From Rhynchospora pubera (taxonomy: Eukaryota > Streptophyta > Magnoliopsida > Poales > Cyperaceae): a DNA stretch of 64,000 nt. Position numbers and translations under genes: made by a program. Below the pieces are notes generated by a model, which had not been told where the DNA came from, made no database searches, and saw nothing but the letters and a program-made list of their open reading frames with translations. Positions 32,919 to 47,000 of this stretch are shown here, in pieces. Position 1 is the first letter of the stretch, and every line of letters begins with the position of its first letter. The stretch spans positions 28,517,432 to 28,581,431 of the forward strand of contig CM051461.1 in assembly GCA_028095005.1 (NCBI GenBank), in the 5' to 3' direction.

Positions 32919-34130
32919 CATATATAGTTTTTTTAAACATATTTTAAATCTATAAAAATATGACTATTGTTTCATTATTTGACCCATATTAGTTATAAAT
33001 ATAATATCAGAATTCAGAAAAATTCTTTATATTTTAAGGATCCAAATTGAAAAATTTTCTAGCTCCGTCTTGCCACCATTAATACCTTATTGAGCATTTT
33101 AAACATTTCATAATGTGAGGGTATATATTCGTATATGATATAAAACATAAATAATGCCACTATTCAAATTCAAATATAATATTATTTATATGAACATTTA
33201 GCTATTTAAATTTAAAAAACGATATTGTAGGTATAAATATAAAAATCGATTGACTTTAGAAATTTAACTGGTGTTACTATAGGTGTCTGACTTTGTGCAT
33301 GGGAAGCGTAAAGCGTTGCTATAAAACATAAAAAAAGTTTTTTTTTTAGGGTCAAACATAAAAAAAGTTAAAAAGTAAAACAGGGAAGATGGACAAGAAT
33401 TGTCAAAAATAAGATTGACGAAAGCACACAAGAAGAAATTTGACTAAAAATAAATAAGATAAACATGTCTTAAAGGGAATGATAAAAGTTCGAAATTGAA
33501 GAACGAAATAAGGGATGTAGCCTGAGGATAGAAAGGATTTCTTCAAGTTATAACCTTTATTGGTCGCATCCTACAAATATATTATTTAGCAATGACTATC
33601 ACACAACTACATTTGTTATTCACGAGAAAATTAATTCAATGTTACAAAGACTCCGTTACAAGTCCACTATACTTTCTCTAGGGTCGGCATTAATTGTTGC
33701 TTTTAAAAGATTTCTTAATTTTTTTCTTGAAATAGCAGAATAAGATTTTAACGACTACTTTAAATAGCTATTACTAATTTGAATAAAATATATTTAAAAA
33801 AGAATAATTACTAACTCGAATATGCTATTACTTATCATTCCAAATAAAATTCTCAGAAGATTGCTACATAATAATATTTTTCTGATCAATTTACTATTTT
33901 AGACAACAGCTGCCACACCAAAAGCAGTACCCTCCAAAACATGGGCGATGCCATTTCCCAAGATCGCATCTGACTCCTCGCACATCCTGTGCTAGAACTT
34001 CATCACGAGTCGCTGTCTTCATTGTCTCCATGTAATCCAGCAACTCGCTACACAATAGAAAACACACCGATACACACAAAAGATCACAGTCGCTAGGTGT
34101 ACCCTACTATACACCAACCCCCGAAATGAA
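32919..34130. other. Intergenic sequence upstream of the first methionine synthase gene
   Basis: AT-rich, with no supported gene. The right part is presumably the promoter of the downstream gene; no specific operator could be named. Confidence 0.4.
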
Positions 34131-34135
34131 TCTGG

Positions 34136-34147
34136 TCTATAAATAAA
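34136..34147 (+). promoter_or_regulatory. TATA box of methionine synthase gene A
   Basis: TCTATAAATAAA lies upstream of a pyrimidine-rich leader (about 34165-34260). The leader is spliced by an intron from GTAAGC at 34261 to the AG at 35119-35120, four bases before the ATG. The second gene has the same 12-base motif in the equivalent place. Confidence 0.7.
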
Positions 34148-35124
34148 CCCAAATCCCTCGCTTCTCTCTTGCGCTTGCTCCTCGCCTCACTCTTCTTCAC
34201 TCTTTCACCGATTTCGCTTTCCTTGGGATTCGATTCGATTCGATCGCTTCTCCTCTAAGTGTAAGCGATCACTTTTAGTTTTCTCCTACTAATTTGTCTT
34301 AGATTGCGTCGTTTAGTGTTCATTTTTGTTAGATCCGAGGTGCTGAGATTTCTCAGGGTTTAAGCTTTTTGTTCTAGCTTTTCGAGATCTCTCAGATCTG
34401 ATCTAATATCCTTTTCTTTGCAAAAAGGTGTTCTCCCTTTTGTAATCCTCGTGCTTTTTGTATTACCATTTTGGAAGTAAGTTTAGATTTGACTTTCACC
34501 TGATAAATCTCTGATAAATCTTACTGGTGCGCTCAGAGTTTCGACTTGATGTCTCAATTTTAGGCTCAAGAAGTATTTTTGTTGAGTCTCACTGTCTCAC
34601 TGATGTAGATCTAGATTTGTAGTGGTTTTCCCTCCATTCTGTGTTGCATAATTCTTTTTTATTTACATAATATATATATATTTTTCTCAGATCCAGTTTC
34701 TTATTAAATTTTTCTCTAATTACTATTCCTACCTTGACATACCATAATTTTTTATTTATCACGTGCATTGTTTGCATACTTGACCTCTGGAATCTCAATC
34801 TTAAATAGTTTTCTGTTGATTGAAATAAAAAAAAAAAGATTCTGTGATACCCTGTTGCACAAAGCATGCTAGATTATATTCTATCTCTAACATCTACTTT
34901 GTCGTACTGAATATCTCATATTGGACTAATTTATGGCTAGATTCTTTATTTTAAGCTATCAATAATTAACCTTCCCAGTGGTCTGCTTTTGGCAGTATTG
35001 TACTAAAGTCGGTGGATGAAACTTAAAAGATCGATCTGCTGCTCAGACTCAAAATACTCTTGCTTTTACAATAGCAGTTTGTATTATATTTACAGTCAAA
35101 TCAATCTCTCTGTTGTGCAGAGAA

Positions 35125-38100
35125 ATGGCGTCTCACATCGTTGGATACCCTCGCATGGGCCCTAAGAGAGAGCTCAAGTTTGCGCTCGAATCCTTCTGGG
35201 ATGGCAAGAGCAGTGCCGAGGATCTCGAGAAGGTTGCGGCCGACCTGAGGGTCTCGATCTGGAAGCAGATGGCAGCAGCTGGGATCAAGTACATCCCCAG
35301 TAACACATTCTCTTACTATGATCAGGTACTTGACACAACTGCCATGTTGGGTGCAGTCCCTGAGAGGTACTCTTGGACCGGTGGTGAGATCGGGTTCTCC
35401 ACCTACTTCTCTATGGCCAGAGGTAATGCCTCTGTCCCTGCCATGGAGATGACCAAGTGGTTCGACACCAACTAGTATGTGTTTCTCTTTTTATGCTTCT
35501 AAATGTCAATATTTTAAAATTTGTGCATGTTAATTTGATAAAATGGTGGTCCTTATTTTGGTACTAATATATGCTGACCTCCCTGTGCAGCCATTTCATT
35601 GTCCCTGAGTTGGGCCCGAACACAAAGTTCTCATATGCCTCCCACAAGGCTGTGACAGAGTACAAAGAAGCCAAGGCGGTATGTCCTTAACAATGTTTAC
35701 TATATTTAGATGTGTATACTTTTAGGGGCCGTTTGGATCCCATGGGGATTTTGAGGAATTTCATCTTCCTACCATAAATTTATTATAAACAATTCAAACT
35801 CTTCACAAAATTACACACTTCCCAATAAATTTATTCCTAGGAATTGCAACTTCCCCAAATTCCCCAACTTCCTAAGCGATCCAAACGGCCCCTAGCAATT
35901 CCTTGAATAGCTTACTGTCATGTTTTGAGAATTCAGAAAATTAAATTTTGATATATGGATGGTATGCATTTCCCACCAAATTAAGTGCTCTCTTTCTTAT
36001 TGTTTGCATGCAGCTTGGGATTGACACTGTTCCAGTGCTTATTGGACCTGTGACATACCTTTTACTTTCCAAGCCTGCCAAGGGTGTTGAGAAAACATTC
36101 CCTCTTCTTTCATTGCTTGAAAGCATTCTCCCAGTGTACAAGTAAGGGCCCTCCTTCTGTAACCCTTTAATTTTCTTCGTTATATTCTTCATATTGTGTT
36201 AATTTAAATCATTTGCCCCAATTTATTCAGGGAAGTTATTGCTGAGCTTAAGGCCGCAGGAGCCTCATGGATCCAATTTGATGAACCCACTCTTGTGATG
36301 GACCTCGACTCTCACCAATTGGCTGCCTTCTCCAAGGCTTACACAGAGCTAGAGTCTGCATTGTCTGGTTTGAATGTGGTCGTTGAGACATACTTCGCTG
36401 ATGTCACAGCAGAAGCATACAAGTGAGTTTGTTAACTTGCAGAGTTTTCTTGATGTTTCATGACTGAGTTAATGATATGAGTCAGGACTTAGCTGCCTAT
36501 ATGTTCTCAACTTCTTATCATTATTATTGAGTGTTATCGTGGATAATTAGTAATTTAACAGAGGCAGTTGAGAATATTACTTGAAATTATTAGATTAAGC
36601 AGACCAATAAAAATGAAGAAAGAGGGTTTATATAGGTAGCCAGGAGATAGCATTTCGATTGGTAAGAAGTTTTGGTGTTTACTTTCTTATTGTTCATATT
36701 TCTGATCATTTGGTTAATCCATATGAAAATAAATTGCAGGACACTTACTTCATTGAAGGGTGTTACTGGCTTTGGTTTTGACCTTGTCCGTGGCACACAG
36801 ACTCTTGAACTAATTAAGAGTGGCTTCCCTGCTGGCAAATATCTTTTTGCTGGTGTTGTAGATGGCCGCAACATCTGGGCCAATGATCTTGCTGCTTCCA
36901 TTAACACTCTTGCAGCTCTTGAGTCGGTTGTTGGCAAGGGTATGTACATTTTACTTAATCTCATGATAATAGCACTTCATCTAGTAGTTTTAGTTTGTTT
37001 GAAGATGTGGCTATAAACAAGTGATGATTAGGCGCTCATGTACATCGAACTGGTCAGGACTAGGTCAAAATGAGTTAGGAACTTTGGATTTAAGTTAAAG
37101 CTTGATGTCATGTTGTGGAAATTCAGATTAAGATGATGTATTGAAGAAGAAATCGGTGCTCTCCAGTAATTTATAATTTCTACCTCAAAAGTCAAGTTGT
37201 TAAAAACCAGAATTGTTTTTAATGATTCATTTGCAAATTGTTTGAGGATGGAACTTTTGCTTCCTTTCAGATAAGCTTGTGGTTTCCACCTCTTGCTCTC
37301 TCATGCACACTGCTGTTGATCTCATCAATGAGACCAAGCTAGACAGTGAAATCAAGTCTTGGCTGGCTTTTGCTGCTCAGAAGGTGGTTGAGGTCAATGC
37401 ACTTGCCAAGGCTCTTGCTGGTCAGAAAGATGAGGTACAGCGCATTTTATATTATTTGTTCACATTTCACTTCTGCACATCAGTTATGTCTGGCATAGAG
37501 AATTGTGATGTTGTTAACATTAATGTTTGTCAATTACTGCTGACTTACATATTCTATGCAGGCTTTCTTCTCAGCAAATGCAGCTGCTCAGGCTTCAAGG
37601 AGGTCTTCTCCTAGGGTTACAAACGAGGAAGTCCAGAAGGCTGTAAGTGTTACGAAACCACACCTTTTAAAATTGGCCCCATGCATTCCACTGGTATTAA
37701 TTTATCACTTGATTTGTATTATCTTTTAGGCTTCTGCTTTGAGGGGATCTGATCACCGCAGAGCGACACCTGTTAGTGCTAGATTGGACGCCCAACAGAA
37801 GAAGCTCAACCTCCCAGTTCTTCCCACCACTACCATTGGTTCATTCCCCCAGACTGTTGAACTCAGGAGGGTGCGCAGGGAATACAAAGCCAACAAGTAG
37901 GTTTATTATTACTATTTTTTTTTTTCATATTTCAGCTTATTCCTTGAGTATCTTTTGCATTCTTCATTCTTTTTCAAAAATTATACCCTAAAAATTTGTC
38001 ACATAGCTTATGTTTTATTGTATTAAACTCTGGCAGGATCTCTGAAGAGAACTATGTCAATGCCATCAAGGAGGAGATTAGCAAGGTTGTCAAGCTGCAA

Positions 38101-39713
38101 GAGGAACTTGACATTGATGTGCTTGTTCATGGAGAACCTGAGGTTAATAGCCACCTTTTAAAACTTTAAGCAAATGCATCAAACCAATTCAAGTTAAACA
38201 TTTATTTCTGTCTATCTACAGATTGGAAAAAGTTTACCAACTAACAACACTCAAAATTGTTTAGCCCAATTGTCAGTAGTGACTATTTTCCATAGATATC
38301 AAACAAAACCTTCGAATTGCCTATATGCAACACAATTCTAACTATTTTTGTTGAAACAGAGGAATGACATGGTAGAGTACTTCGGGGAGCAATTGTCTGG
38401 CTTTGCATTCACTGCCAATGGCTGGGTGCAGTCTTATGGATCTCGTTGTGTCAAGCCCCCGATCATCTATGGTGATGTGAGCCGCCCAAAGCCTATGACT
38501 GTGTTCTGGTCCCAGATGGCTCAGAGCATGACTGCTCGTCCCATGAAGGGTATGTTGACTGGCCCAGTCACAATCCTCAACTGGTCCTTCGTCAGAAATG
38601 ACCAACCAAGGTTAGTTTTCATAAGTTCCCTTTTTTAAAAATGTCTCAAAGATAAAATGTTCTCAGTTCTTTTTAGTTATTAATTGTGTGGATCTTTGGT
38701 GTTTTACCAGGTTTGAAACATGCTACCAGATTGCTCTGGCAATAAAGAAAGAGGTTGAGGATCTTGAGGCTGGTGGTATTCAGGTATATTTCTTAGTTGA
38801 ATACAGTTGAACTGGCTGAAATAGTTAATGTTACTAACAACACCTTTTATGTACTATTCTGGTAACTTTTCCTTTCCTATTTGAAGGTTATTCAAATTGA
38901 TGAGGCTGCTTTGAGAGAAGGATTGCCTCTTCGCAAGTCAGAGCATGCCTTTTATCTTGATTGGGCTGTTCACTCCTTCAGGATTACAAACTGCGGCGTC
39001 CAAGACACAACTCAGGTATGTTGCCTTGATTTTATTGATTATTGCCGAATTTTGTTGTGGACATCTGTGAACTTATTGCTATGTTGCATTAGCTAGCTTT
39101 AATAAACAGAATCTGAAAATGGGTTAACTTGACAATCTTGAATATGCCTTCTCAATTTGAGTTAAAAAAAATTCCAAGTTAAACACATTCTCATGGGATT
39201 CCCGCCCTTAATAAGACCCTGTTTAAGAAAGTGTGTTGAGCCTTGTGATATAGCTGCAAAGTTAGGTTGTCCTGCATGATTATTAGTCAAGCCTGGTCCT
39301 GGTAGCTTGGCTTTCAATCCTAATGCCATTTGAATTCTTTGCAGATCCACACTCACATGTGCTACTCAAACTTCAACGACATCATCCACTCCATCATCAA
39401 CATGGATGCTGATGTGATCACAATTGAGAACTCACGTTCTGATGAGAAGTTGCTCTCTGTCTTCCGTGAAGGTGTCGTGTATGGTGCTGGCATCGGTCCA
39501 GGTGTTTATGACATCCACTCTCCACGTATCCCCTCCACTGAAGAAATTGCTGACCGCATTAACAAGATGCTTGCAGTGCTCGACACCAATGTCCTCTGGG
39601 TCAACCCAGATTGTGGTTTGAAGACCCGCAAATACACTGAGGTCAACCCCGCTCTTACCAACATGGTCTCTGCTGCCAAACTCATCCGCACCCAGCTTGC
39701 CAGCGCCAAGTGA
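35125..39713 (+). CDS. METE: Cobalamin-independent methionine synthase (gene A), 765 residues in 13 exons
   Basis: The enzyme transfers the methyl group of 5-methyltetrahydrofolate polyglutamate to homocysteine, making methionine for protein and S-adenosylmethionine in the cytosolic methyl cycle. Exons: 35125-35474, 35591-35678, 36014-36141, 36231-36422, 36740-36939, 37271-37434, 37562-37642, 37730-37896, 38037-38142, 38360-38610, 38711-38783, 38887-39015, 39345-39713. They total 2298 bases, an exact 765-codon frame plus TGA, the length of plant MetE. All introns are GT-AG and one more interrupts the 5' leader (34261-35120). The N terminus starts [17 protein letters not shown]. The C-terminal barrel keeps the zinc ligands H647 and C649 (HTHMC), E671 ([10 protein letters not shown]) and C733 (NPDCG). 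A MITE sits in the second coding intron. It appears fully functional and is a tandem paralogue of the gene at 44051. Confidence 0.97.
35726..35892. mobile_element. MITE in intron 2 of methionine synthase gene A, 167 bp
   Basis: Inverted ends GGGGCCGTTTGGATC and GATCCAAACGGCCCC are flanked by a 3-bp duplication TAG (35723-35725, 35893-35895). The core TTACACACTTCCCAATA is shared with the copies at 21156 (inverted), 53009 and 55832. Gene B lacks it, so it inserted after, or only in one copy of, the duplication. Confidence 0.9.
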
Positions 39714-40174
39714 GAAGCTTTTGTTTGTTTGACGGTTTATGGGAAAGTCTTGTATTTTTTTGTCGTGTTTGGTTGTAATAAGCATAAGAGGCTCCGTATA
39801 TGGATGGGCCTGAGAAGTGGTGTTTGTTGGTTGTTAGCATGGTCTAGGATTTTGCTTCATTGTTAACTTGTTATGGCTTGTACGTGTACTCCGGTCAGTT
39901 CGGAAGGCCCCAAAATGAGTACGATTGGTTCTAAGAGGATTGATTTACTATTCATTTTCCCAAGAAAAAAAAATTATTTACAAAAAAATTCTAATGGCAT
40001 TTTTCTTTGGTCCCCATTTAATAACAGCTGAACATCAACAGATTCATTTAGTTTATAGATTTCCATTTGTAAAAGAATATGTTGGTTCATGCAATATTTG
40101 CTTGCTAGGCTAAAAATCATGTGATTGGTCATGCTAGTGGCCATTTTCAGTTGTAGAAGAAAATATATAAAAGG
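39714..40174. other. 3' flank of methionine synthase gene A
   Basis: It contains the presumed 3' UTR; AATAAG at about 39777 is a possible polyadenylation signal. No further gene seen. Confidence 0.4.
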
Positions 40175-40370
40175 ATCCGAATCCGCTGTAGTGCGGGATA
40201 GCGTGTAGCGCGCGTACGAGCCGTCTAATCTTGATCGGACGGTTCATTTTTTACGGGCCTATCAATCTAGGTTACATGCACGGGACTCTCTTGTCCATTA
40301 GATCTTGATCAGACGGCTAAGATGCTGCGCTCCATGGTGTGTCGCGCGGCACCAGATCTGAATTCATAAA
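40175..40370. mobile_element. Degenerate MITE related to 52822-52986
   Basis: It shares the core GGGCCTATCAATCTAGGTTA and CATGCACGGG, flanked by inverted GACGGTTC / CAGACGGCT-type arms, with the other copy. The termini are GC-rich and diverged (GTAGCGCGCG / TGTCGCGCGGC), so the ends are approximate. Confidence 0.55.
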
Positions 40371-40589
40371 AGTAATGATCATCTCTTTGCCTCTTCTCTC
40401 CTGGCCTCTCCCTGCGTTAGATCTAATGCTCTTCCTTATTGGCCTTTGTTTATCTTTCCGTCTCTTTCTTTAGCAAAGCATCTTTACTTCGTCTCCTTCT
40501 GCTTGGACAAAATCCTGAAATCAAATTCTTTTTTTTTCTGACGTTCTTTTAGATATTTTTAAATACTTTTGCTGTGTCAACATGCCTTG

Positions 40590-41076
40590 TTTGGATCATG
40601 TGTTGTGCAGTGTCGTGTCATATCGTGTCTAAATATTTCAGTATCGTACCATGTTGTGTCTAAATTTTTAGAGATGCACATGACACGCCTAAGAACACAC
40701 CACGCCTCGTATCCTCGTGGTGTGTTGTGTTCGAATACGTTTGAATTTCATAAAACATAATAATATACTTATGTGTACAGATTAATTGAACATTTCAATT
40801 AATGAAATTATCTTTAAAAATAAATAATATAATAAAGATTTTTTTTATTATTTCATGAGTTTTGCCACTTTAACCCCATTATAACTTTGTCATGTGTCTC
40901 GTGTTGTGTTTCGTATCATGTATGGACAATTTGCGTGTCGTTCCTTGTCATGTCTATGTCATCAAAGTTGGACACGGCACATCCAAAGACACGACACGCT
41001 TAAATTCTCGTGTCGTGCTTGTGTTCATATTTTATCATGTCGTACCGTACCGTGTTCGACCACATTGTGTTTTTAA
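40590..41076. mobile_element. Diverged CGTGTC-rich element related to 24130-24811
   Basis: It holds scattered GTCGTGTC and inverted GACACGACACG repeats on either side of an AT-rich centre (about 40750-40860), the same architecture as the copy at 24 kb but with heavier decay. The ends are approximate and no TSD was found. Confidence 0.5.
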
Positions 41077-41671
41077 GAACATGGATGACTATGCTACTTT
41101 AAATACTGATCGAATCAAATTTAAAACAGATAATTGAAATATTAACAACTGACTATATAACCTTAAACACTAGAAAGTTTTAATTTAAACGTTGAATGAA
41201 ATCAAGCATAAATGCTCGATCATATGACTTTAAAGTCTGCACGTGTATTTTTTAGTCTTTCATTACGAAGTGTTTGTGTCGGATTACATCACATGGCAAA
41301 ACATATAAAGATATTAATAGGCGATATTGTATGTATAAACACACAAAGTCGATGTCAGATTCCTATGGGAGATGCAACATTGTGGCCGCTTAAATTTTGG
41401 TTATGAGTTTACCTAAGGCTAAATATTTTTTCCCCCTCTTTTCTGAGATGGAGCCTAAAGAATTTTATAAGATCAATATTTGTTGAAATCACTGACTCGG
41501 CCTTCGATCCAGAACTTTTCATACCAAACAAATTTGCCCTGATTTTCTCTCTAATGTTTTCTTGATTTTAGATAAAATCAGATCCTTCTGCTGATAGGTT
41601 GGTCCGGGAGATCTTCCTCTGCATCAGGAAATTTGTTTCGGAAATTTCAAATTCCTCGACTTGACTTTTCT

Positions 41672-42030
41672 GAAATTGATTACTGCATATTTGCCGGCAC
41701 TTGTCATCACTAAACAAAAAATGAACACATAAAGTAGACAAAGTGAACATATATAATAATCAAAGTGAACTACAAAGATAAGGGCATGACCCTTATTTTT
41801 ATGTCAAAAAAAAATAATCAAAGTGAACATATACAAATAAATAAGTTCAATGAAAATAAAATGAATATGCATATAAAAAATCTGAACAAGTGATGACAAC
41901 ACTTATTTGTGTATAAGTGTTCATTTTGATCATCTATATATTTATCTTGTCTATTTTATATTTTCGCTTTGTGTTTAGCAATAGCAATTAGCAAGTGATG
42001 GCAAAACTGTACACGACAGTTATCATTTCT
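41672..42030. mobile_element. Foldback element, second copy of the 24900-25194 family
   Basis: The left end is GAAATTGATTACTGC; the right end on the minus strand is GAAATGATAACTGTCGTGTA. The interior shares AATAAATAAGTTCAATGAAA and ATATGCATAT-type sequence with the other copy. Some extra AT-rich sequence is present near 41790. Confidence 0.6.
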
Positions 42031-43482
42031 GTTTATTATATCCCTATAAAAATTGTGGGCTCTTTGCAACCCAATTAAACTTAGGCCTAATAGGCCTTAT
42101 ATATTCTGGACCAAGCACAAATCAGAATGGTTCCATCCTACAAGATTCGTGCTGTGCATGTTTCAACAAAATTTCCTAGAAATTTATGATTACAAATGAA
42201 CTAGCGAAGCTCAGTGTCTGTGAAAGGAAATATCAGAATTTTGAGGGGTCAATCAGATTGAATCGTGAAATACAGTTAGACGATCTTCACTGAGGAGTGA
42301 GGATACTTAGTTGTTAGTTCAGTTGATGGCAGAGAGCTCTAACTTGACATTCGTATCCTTTGTCACATGTTTTCTGGAACTGTTTTAAGTCACTGCCAGA
42401 ACTTAATCTGAAGTAAATATTAATTGTGAATAACAAAAATTCATTGAATCCATTCATCACTCATCAGTGACTCTATTGGATTGTAATTTTAAGCAACAAA
42501 CCCAGCCTCCTCTCTTATTCCACTACCAAGCAAATTTTGCTGCTGCTAATACTCAGATGTCAACATAAAGGTCGATTATTTGAACTCTTTTCCTCTGGTC
42601 TTGTGCAGGTTGTGATGAATGTCGTCGTATGTTTCAAATGAACATTGTGCGACTATATGTGTGATGCGTGCAAGGATATGAACATATGAGCCTATGAGTA
42701 TGGATTGATTTTTTACATACGCCATAAAGTAGTATTATTAAAAAATTGTGTAAAATAATTTATTTTATCTCTTTACACGAATTAAATATTGAATGTCTTA
42801 GGTAATCTGCAAAACTATTACATTTTTTATACTTATAATATACTCTTTTCCTCATCTGTAATGTTTGAGAGTATAAAACAGCAGCCATAAGGTTTAAATT
42901 TGAAAGCACAAGAAGGATTTAACATCTCATAAGTTGATCTATGTTCTAACTGATGTGCTGCATGTGCACTACATTACCATGCTTGAATACCCTTGGATTC
43001 AATAAAAAATTACAATACCGAGTTAAGTACAAGTTGAGCAAAACCATTCTTGACGAGGATGCTTTCTAATTTGAGTCATTCTTTGCGCTAGCTCATTTGG
43101 AAAATTTTACACACTGTTATAATTTAGTAATTTTTGGTAAAAACACTCCTTTTCCTAAGTAGCAAATTTATTTTTGGATGAAGCATATGACCAAATAAAA
43201 TTCTAATTAAGGCAAAAATTGATTTACTTTAATTAAACTAAAATTATGAAAGATATTAGTCTAATCTGAACGATTTTGACAAGGTCTGTTAAATTATGAA
43301 ATGAATTTATCATAAAAATGGGCTATGGTGGAACCTCTCTGAACTGATAAAACGAGGAGTTCAGAGTAATTGCACAGAGAATTGAATACCGGGAAAGTAG
43401 GAATTTCAAGGAGCTCTGAGCCGTTGGTCTATTCAAATGCCTATAATTAAACCCATGATGCACTAATGCGTTTTTGACTTAT
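42031..43482. other. Intergenic sequence upstream of methionine synthase gene B
   Basis: No supported gene or element. It presumably contains the promoter of gene B. Confidence 0.4.
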
Positions 43483-43494
43483 TCTATAAATAAA
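43483..43494 (+). promoter_or_regulatory. TATA box of methionine synthase gene B
   Basis: TCTATAAATAAA is identical to the motif of gene A. It precedes a pyrimidine-rich leader exon ending at 43556. A leader intron with GTAATT...CCAG follows (43557-44044), ending six bases before the ATG. Confidence 0.7.
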
Positions 43495-44050
43495 TCTCAA
43501 CCCTTCTTCTTCTCTTGTACATTTTAAGTTTCCCCAGTTTCGGTCTTATCTTGAAGGTAATTAAGGTTCTAGTTCAATTTTTCATCTTTCTCTTTCATAC
43601 TTCTCGTCTTTGTCATTTACTATCTCCTTGGGATTGATAGGTACTAATAAATTGATTCTCTCTTTTCTCATTTTGCTATTTCATTTATGCATCAATAAAT
43701 TGTTGTTCTCTCCTTTGTGCATAAAAAATCCTTTAAATACAGTTCGAATCATTCAGAATCTTTGCATTATTAGCTAAATTATCTGGAAACTTAATCCATG
43801 CTTTAACAGTTTTCATTTTGAGATAATGCTTTGGTTTGGAAATATTAAATAAATTTAAGATTTGATGAAATATTTGATACTAATTTGAATAATAAAAAAA
43901 TGTAATGAAATCCGGACAAGACTGCAATAAAATGGCTCCCGCATTCTTATAGATTTTATTCTCATTTATAAGCTGACAAATCTCCTCACATTCATTCAAA
44001 ATATATGACATAAATATATAAATAATGACAAATCTCTTCTCCAGGAAAAA

Positions 44051-47000
44051 ATGGCTTCTCACATTGTTGGATACCCTCGTATGGGGCCAAAGAGAGAGCT
44101 CAAATTTGCATTAGAAGCATTTTGGGATGGCAAGAGCAGTGCTGAGGAGCTTCAAAAGGTTTCTGCCGACTTGAGGAGCTCGATTTGGAAGCAGATGTCT
44201 GAAGTTGGGATCAAGTATATCCCTAGCAATACCTTTTCATACTATGATCAGGTTCTTGACACAACTGCCATGTTGGGTGCAGTCCCTGATAGGTACTCTT
44301 GGTCTGGTGGTGAGATTGGGTTCGATACATACTTCTCTATGGCCAGAGGCAATGCTTCTGTCCCTGCCATGGAAATGACCAAGTGGTTTGACACCAACTA
44401 GTAAGAGTTTTTTTGTTTAATTAATTTAAATTCAATGTTATGTTCATCTTTCAATTTTTTTTTTTTTGGCATATATTAATCAAATTCCTCGTGCAGCCAT
44501 TACATTGTCCCAGAGTTGGGCCCGAACACAAAGTTCTCATATGCCTCCCACAAGGCTGTGACAGAATACAAGGAAGCCAAGGCGGTAGGTTCCTAACCTG
44601 AACAAATTTGTACTTGGGTAGCTATTATTCCTTTTAGGAAAATTAGTTCTCTATTTCTAAGAATGATTCCTCTATCAAAATAAATTAATACATGTACCAT
44701 GTTGAAAGAACTGAAAAATGTCGTGTTGGTCCTTGTGTACTTGCCAAGCTTTTAAAAAACTCTGTCTTTTTCTATTTTATCACTGTTTTATCTTAGTTTT
44801 GGTTTGTACTGCACTACCGTTTTATCGCCGTTGATAAACGCTAAATCACCACCCAACCGAACAAATTGCATTTTAAAATCTTGGTATTCACACTGAGCTA
44901 CATAATTTACTTAATCAATAAACATGTAACTTGAAAATTGAAGTTGCTTCTCTCCTAAAAGCAAAATTTAATTTTCATTTTCCACATGCAGCTGGGAGTT
45001 GACACTGTACCTGTGCTTATTGGACCAGTAACTTATCTGCTGTTCTCTAAGCCTGCAAAGGGTGTGGAGAAATCATTCTGTACCCTTTCATTGCTGGAAA
45101 GCATTCTACCCATCTACAAGTAAGGATCTAAAATTATGTTTGAATTACTAACTTCCCTTCTACAAATTATACATATCCTAATGATCTACAATTTTTCTTG
45201 CAATGTTGAACTTACCTAGGGAAGTTATTGCTGAGCTGAAGGCAGCAGGAGCCACATGGATTCAGCTCGACGAACCCACACTTGTGAAGGACCTTGATTC
45301 AAAGCAATTGGATGCCTTCTCCAAGGCATATTCAGAGCTTGAGTCCTCATTTTCAGGTTTGAATGTGGTCGTCGAGACATACTTTGCTGATTTGCCAGCA
45401 GAAGCATACAAGTAAGTCTGTGAAACAGATTGCTTTAACGCTTCTTCAAATTTTTGGTTCAGTTAATGGTGTTGTAGGCCATTCCAATCATACCATGAGT
45501 GTTATTGATTTATCAAAAACACAATAAATAGAAATTCATGTGGTACATCAGCCGATTTTCCTGGCTTGAATCTTATGTAATACAGTACTTTCGTTCTGAC
45601 CAATTAGTTTAAATCCATACAAAATTGCAGGACGCTCACTTCTTTGAATGGTGTCACTGGTTTTGGTTTTGACCTTGTTCGTGGCACAAATACTATTGAG
45701 CATATTAAGTCTAGCTTTCCTGCTGGAAAATATCTCTTTGCCGGTGTTGTAGATGGAAGAAACATCTGGGCAAATGACCTTGCTGCATCCTTGACCATTC
45801 TCCAGGCTCTTGAACCTGTTGTTGGCAAAGGTAATTTTTTTGTACTTCATTCTTTCATTGTGAAAATAGATCTAGTAATTTCAGTTTTTGGAAGGAGTTC
45901 CTATCACGTGCTACTGAAAAAATTGGATGACATGATACCCTGTTAGCTGTATTGAATAAGTTGTCTTAGGCTGGTGGTATCTTAGACATCAAACTGGCCC
46001 TATGTATCAACAAAATAAATTTCTGATAATGCTTTTTTGCTCTTTAGACAAGCTTGTGGTTTCTACCTCATGCTCTCTCATGCACACTGCTGTTGACCTT
46101 GTCAACGAGACCAAGTTAGATGATGAAATCAAGTCATGGCTGGCTTTCGCTGCTCAGAAGGTGGTTGAGGTCAATGCACTTGCCAAGGCACTCACTGGAA
46201 CTAAAGATGAGGTATCTTCCTATACATATGCAGATATGCTCAACAGCTCAAGCTTTTCCTTTTTTATTAGTTGCTCCATTATACAGGAAAATCAGGATTT
46301 GGCATTGTTGTTTCAGCACATGAAAACTAGGCCCTTGAATATTATGTGCAGACTTCTCATGAACCTATCTCATGAGAACCATCATAGATAGTTGTCATGC
46401 AATTATCATATTAGTGGTAATTTTGCTAATTTATCCCTTTAAATCTTTTGTTAATATTCTGTACAGGCTTTCTTCTCATCAAATGCAGCTGCTCTGGCTT
46501 CAAGAAGGTCATCTCCCAGGGTTACTAATGAGGAGGTCCAGAAGGCTGTAAGTACTCAAAAATACCCCATTTCCCAAATATATAGCCTCTCAATTGATCA
46601 ACTGGTTTAAATATTATGATGAACATTTTACAGGCTACTGCTCTAAAGGGATCTGATCACCGCAGAGCGACACCTGTCAGTGCTCGATTGAGTGCCCAGC
46701 AAAAGAACCTGAACCTCCCAATTCTCCCCACGACCACAATCGGCTCATTCCCCCAGACTGTTGAGCTTAGGAGGGTGCGAAGGGAGTACAAGGCCAACAA
46801 GTGGGTTTTTATCCTTGTTCTATGGGACTTCTAAAATTTGTGCACTGTGTTTTAGCACAGTTTAATAAGTGTTTGTGCAAATTATGGCAGGATCTCTGAA
46901 GAGAACTACATCGCTGCCATCAAGGAGGAGATCAGCAAAGTTGTCAAGCTGCAGGAGGAGCTTGATATTGATGTACTTGTTCATGGAGAGCCTGAGGTGT

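Noticed and set aside
39432..39785. 117-codon minus-strand frame at the end of methionine synthase gene A
   Set aside because: Antisense shadow of the last MetE exon; the equivalent shadow appears in gene B.
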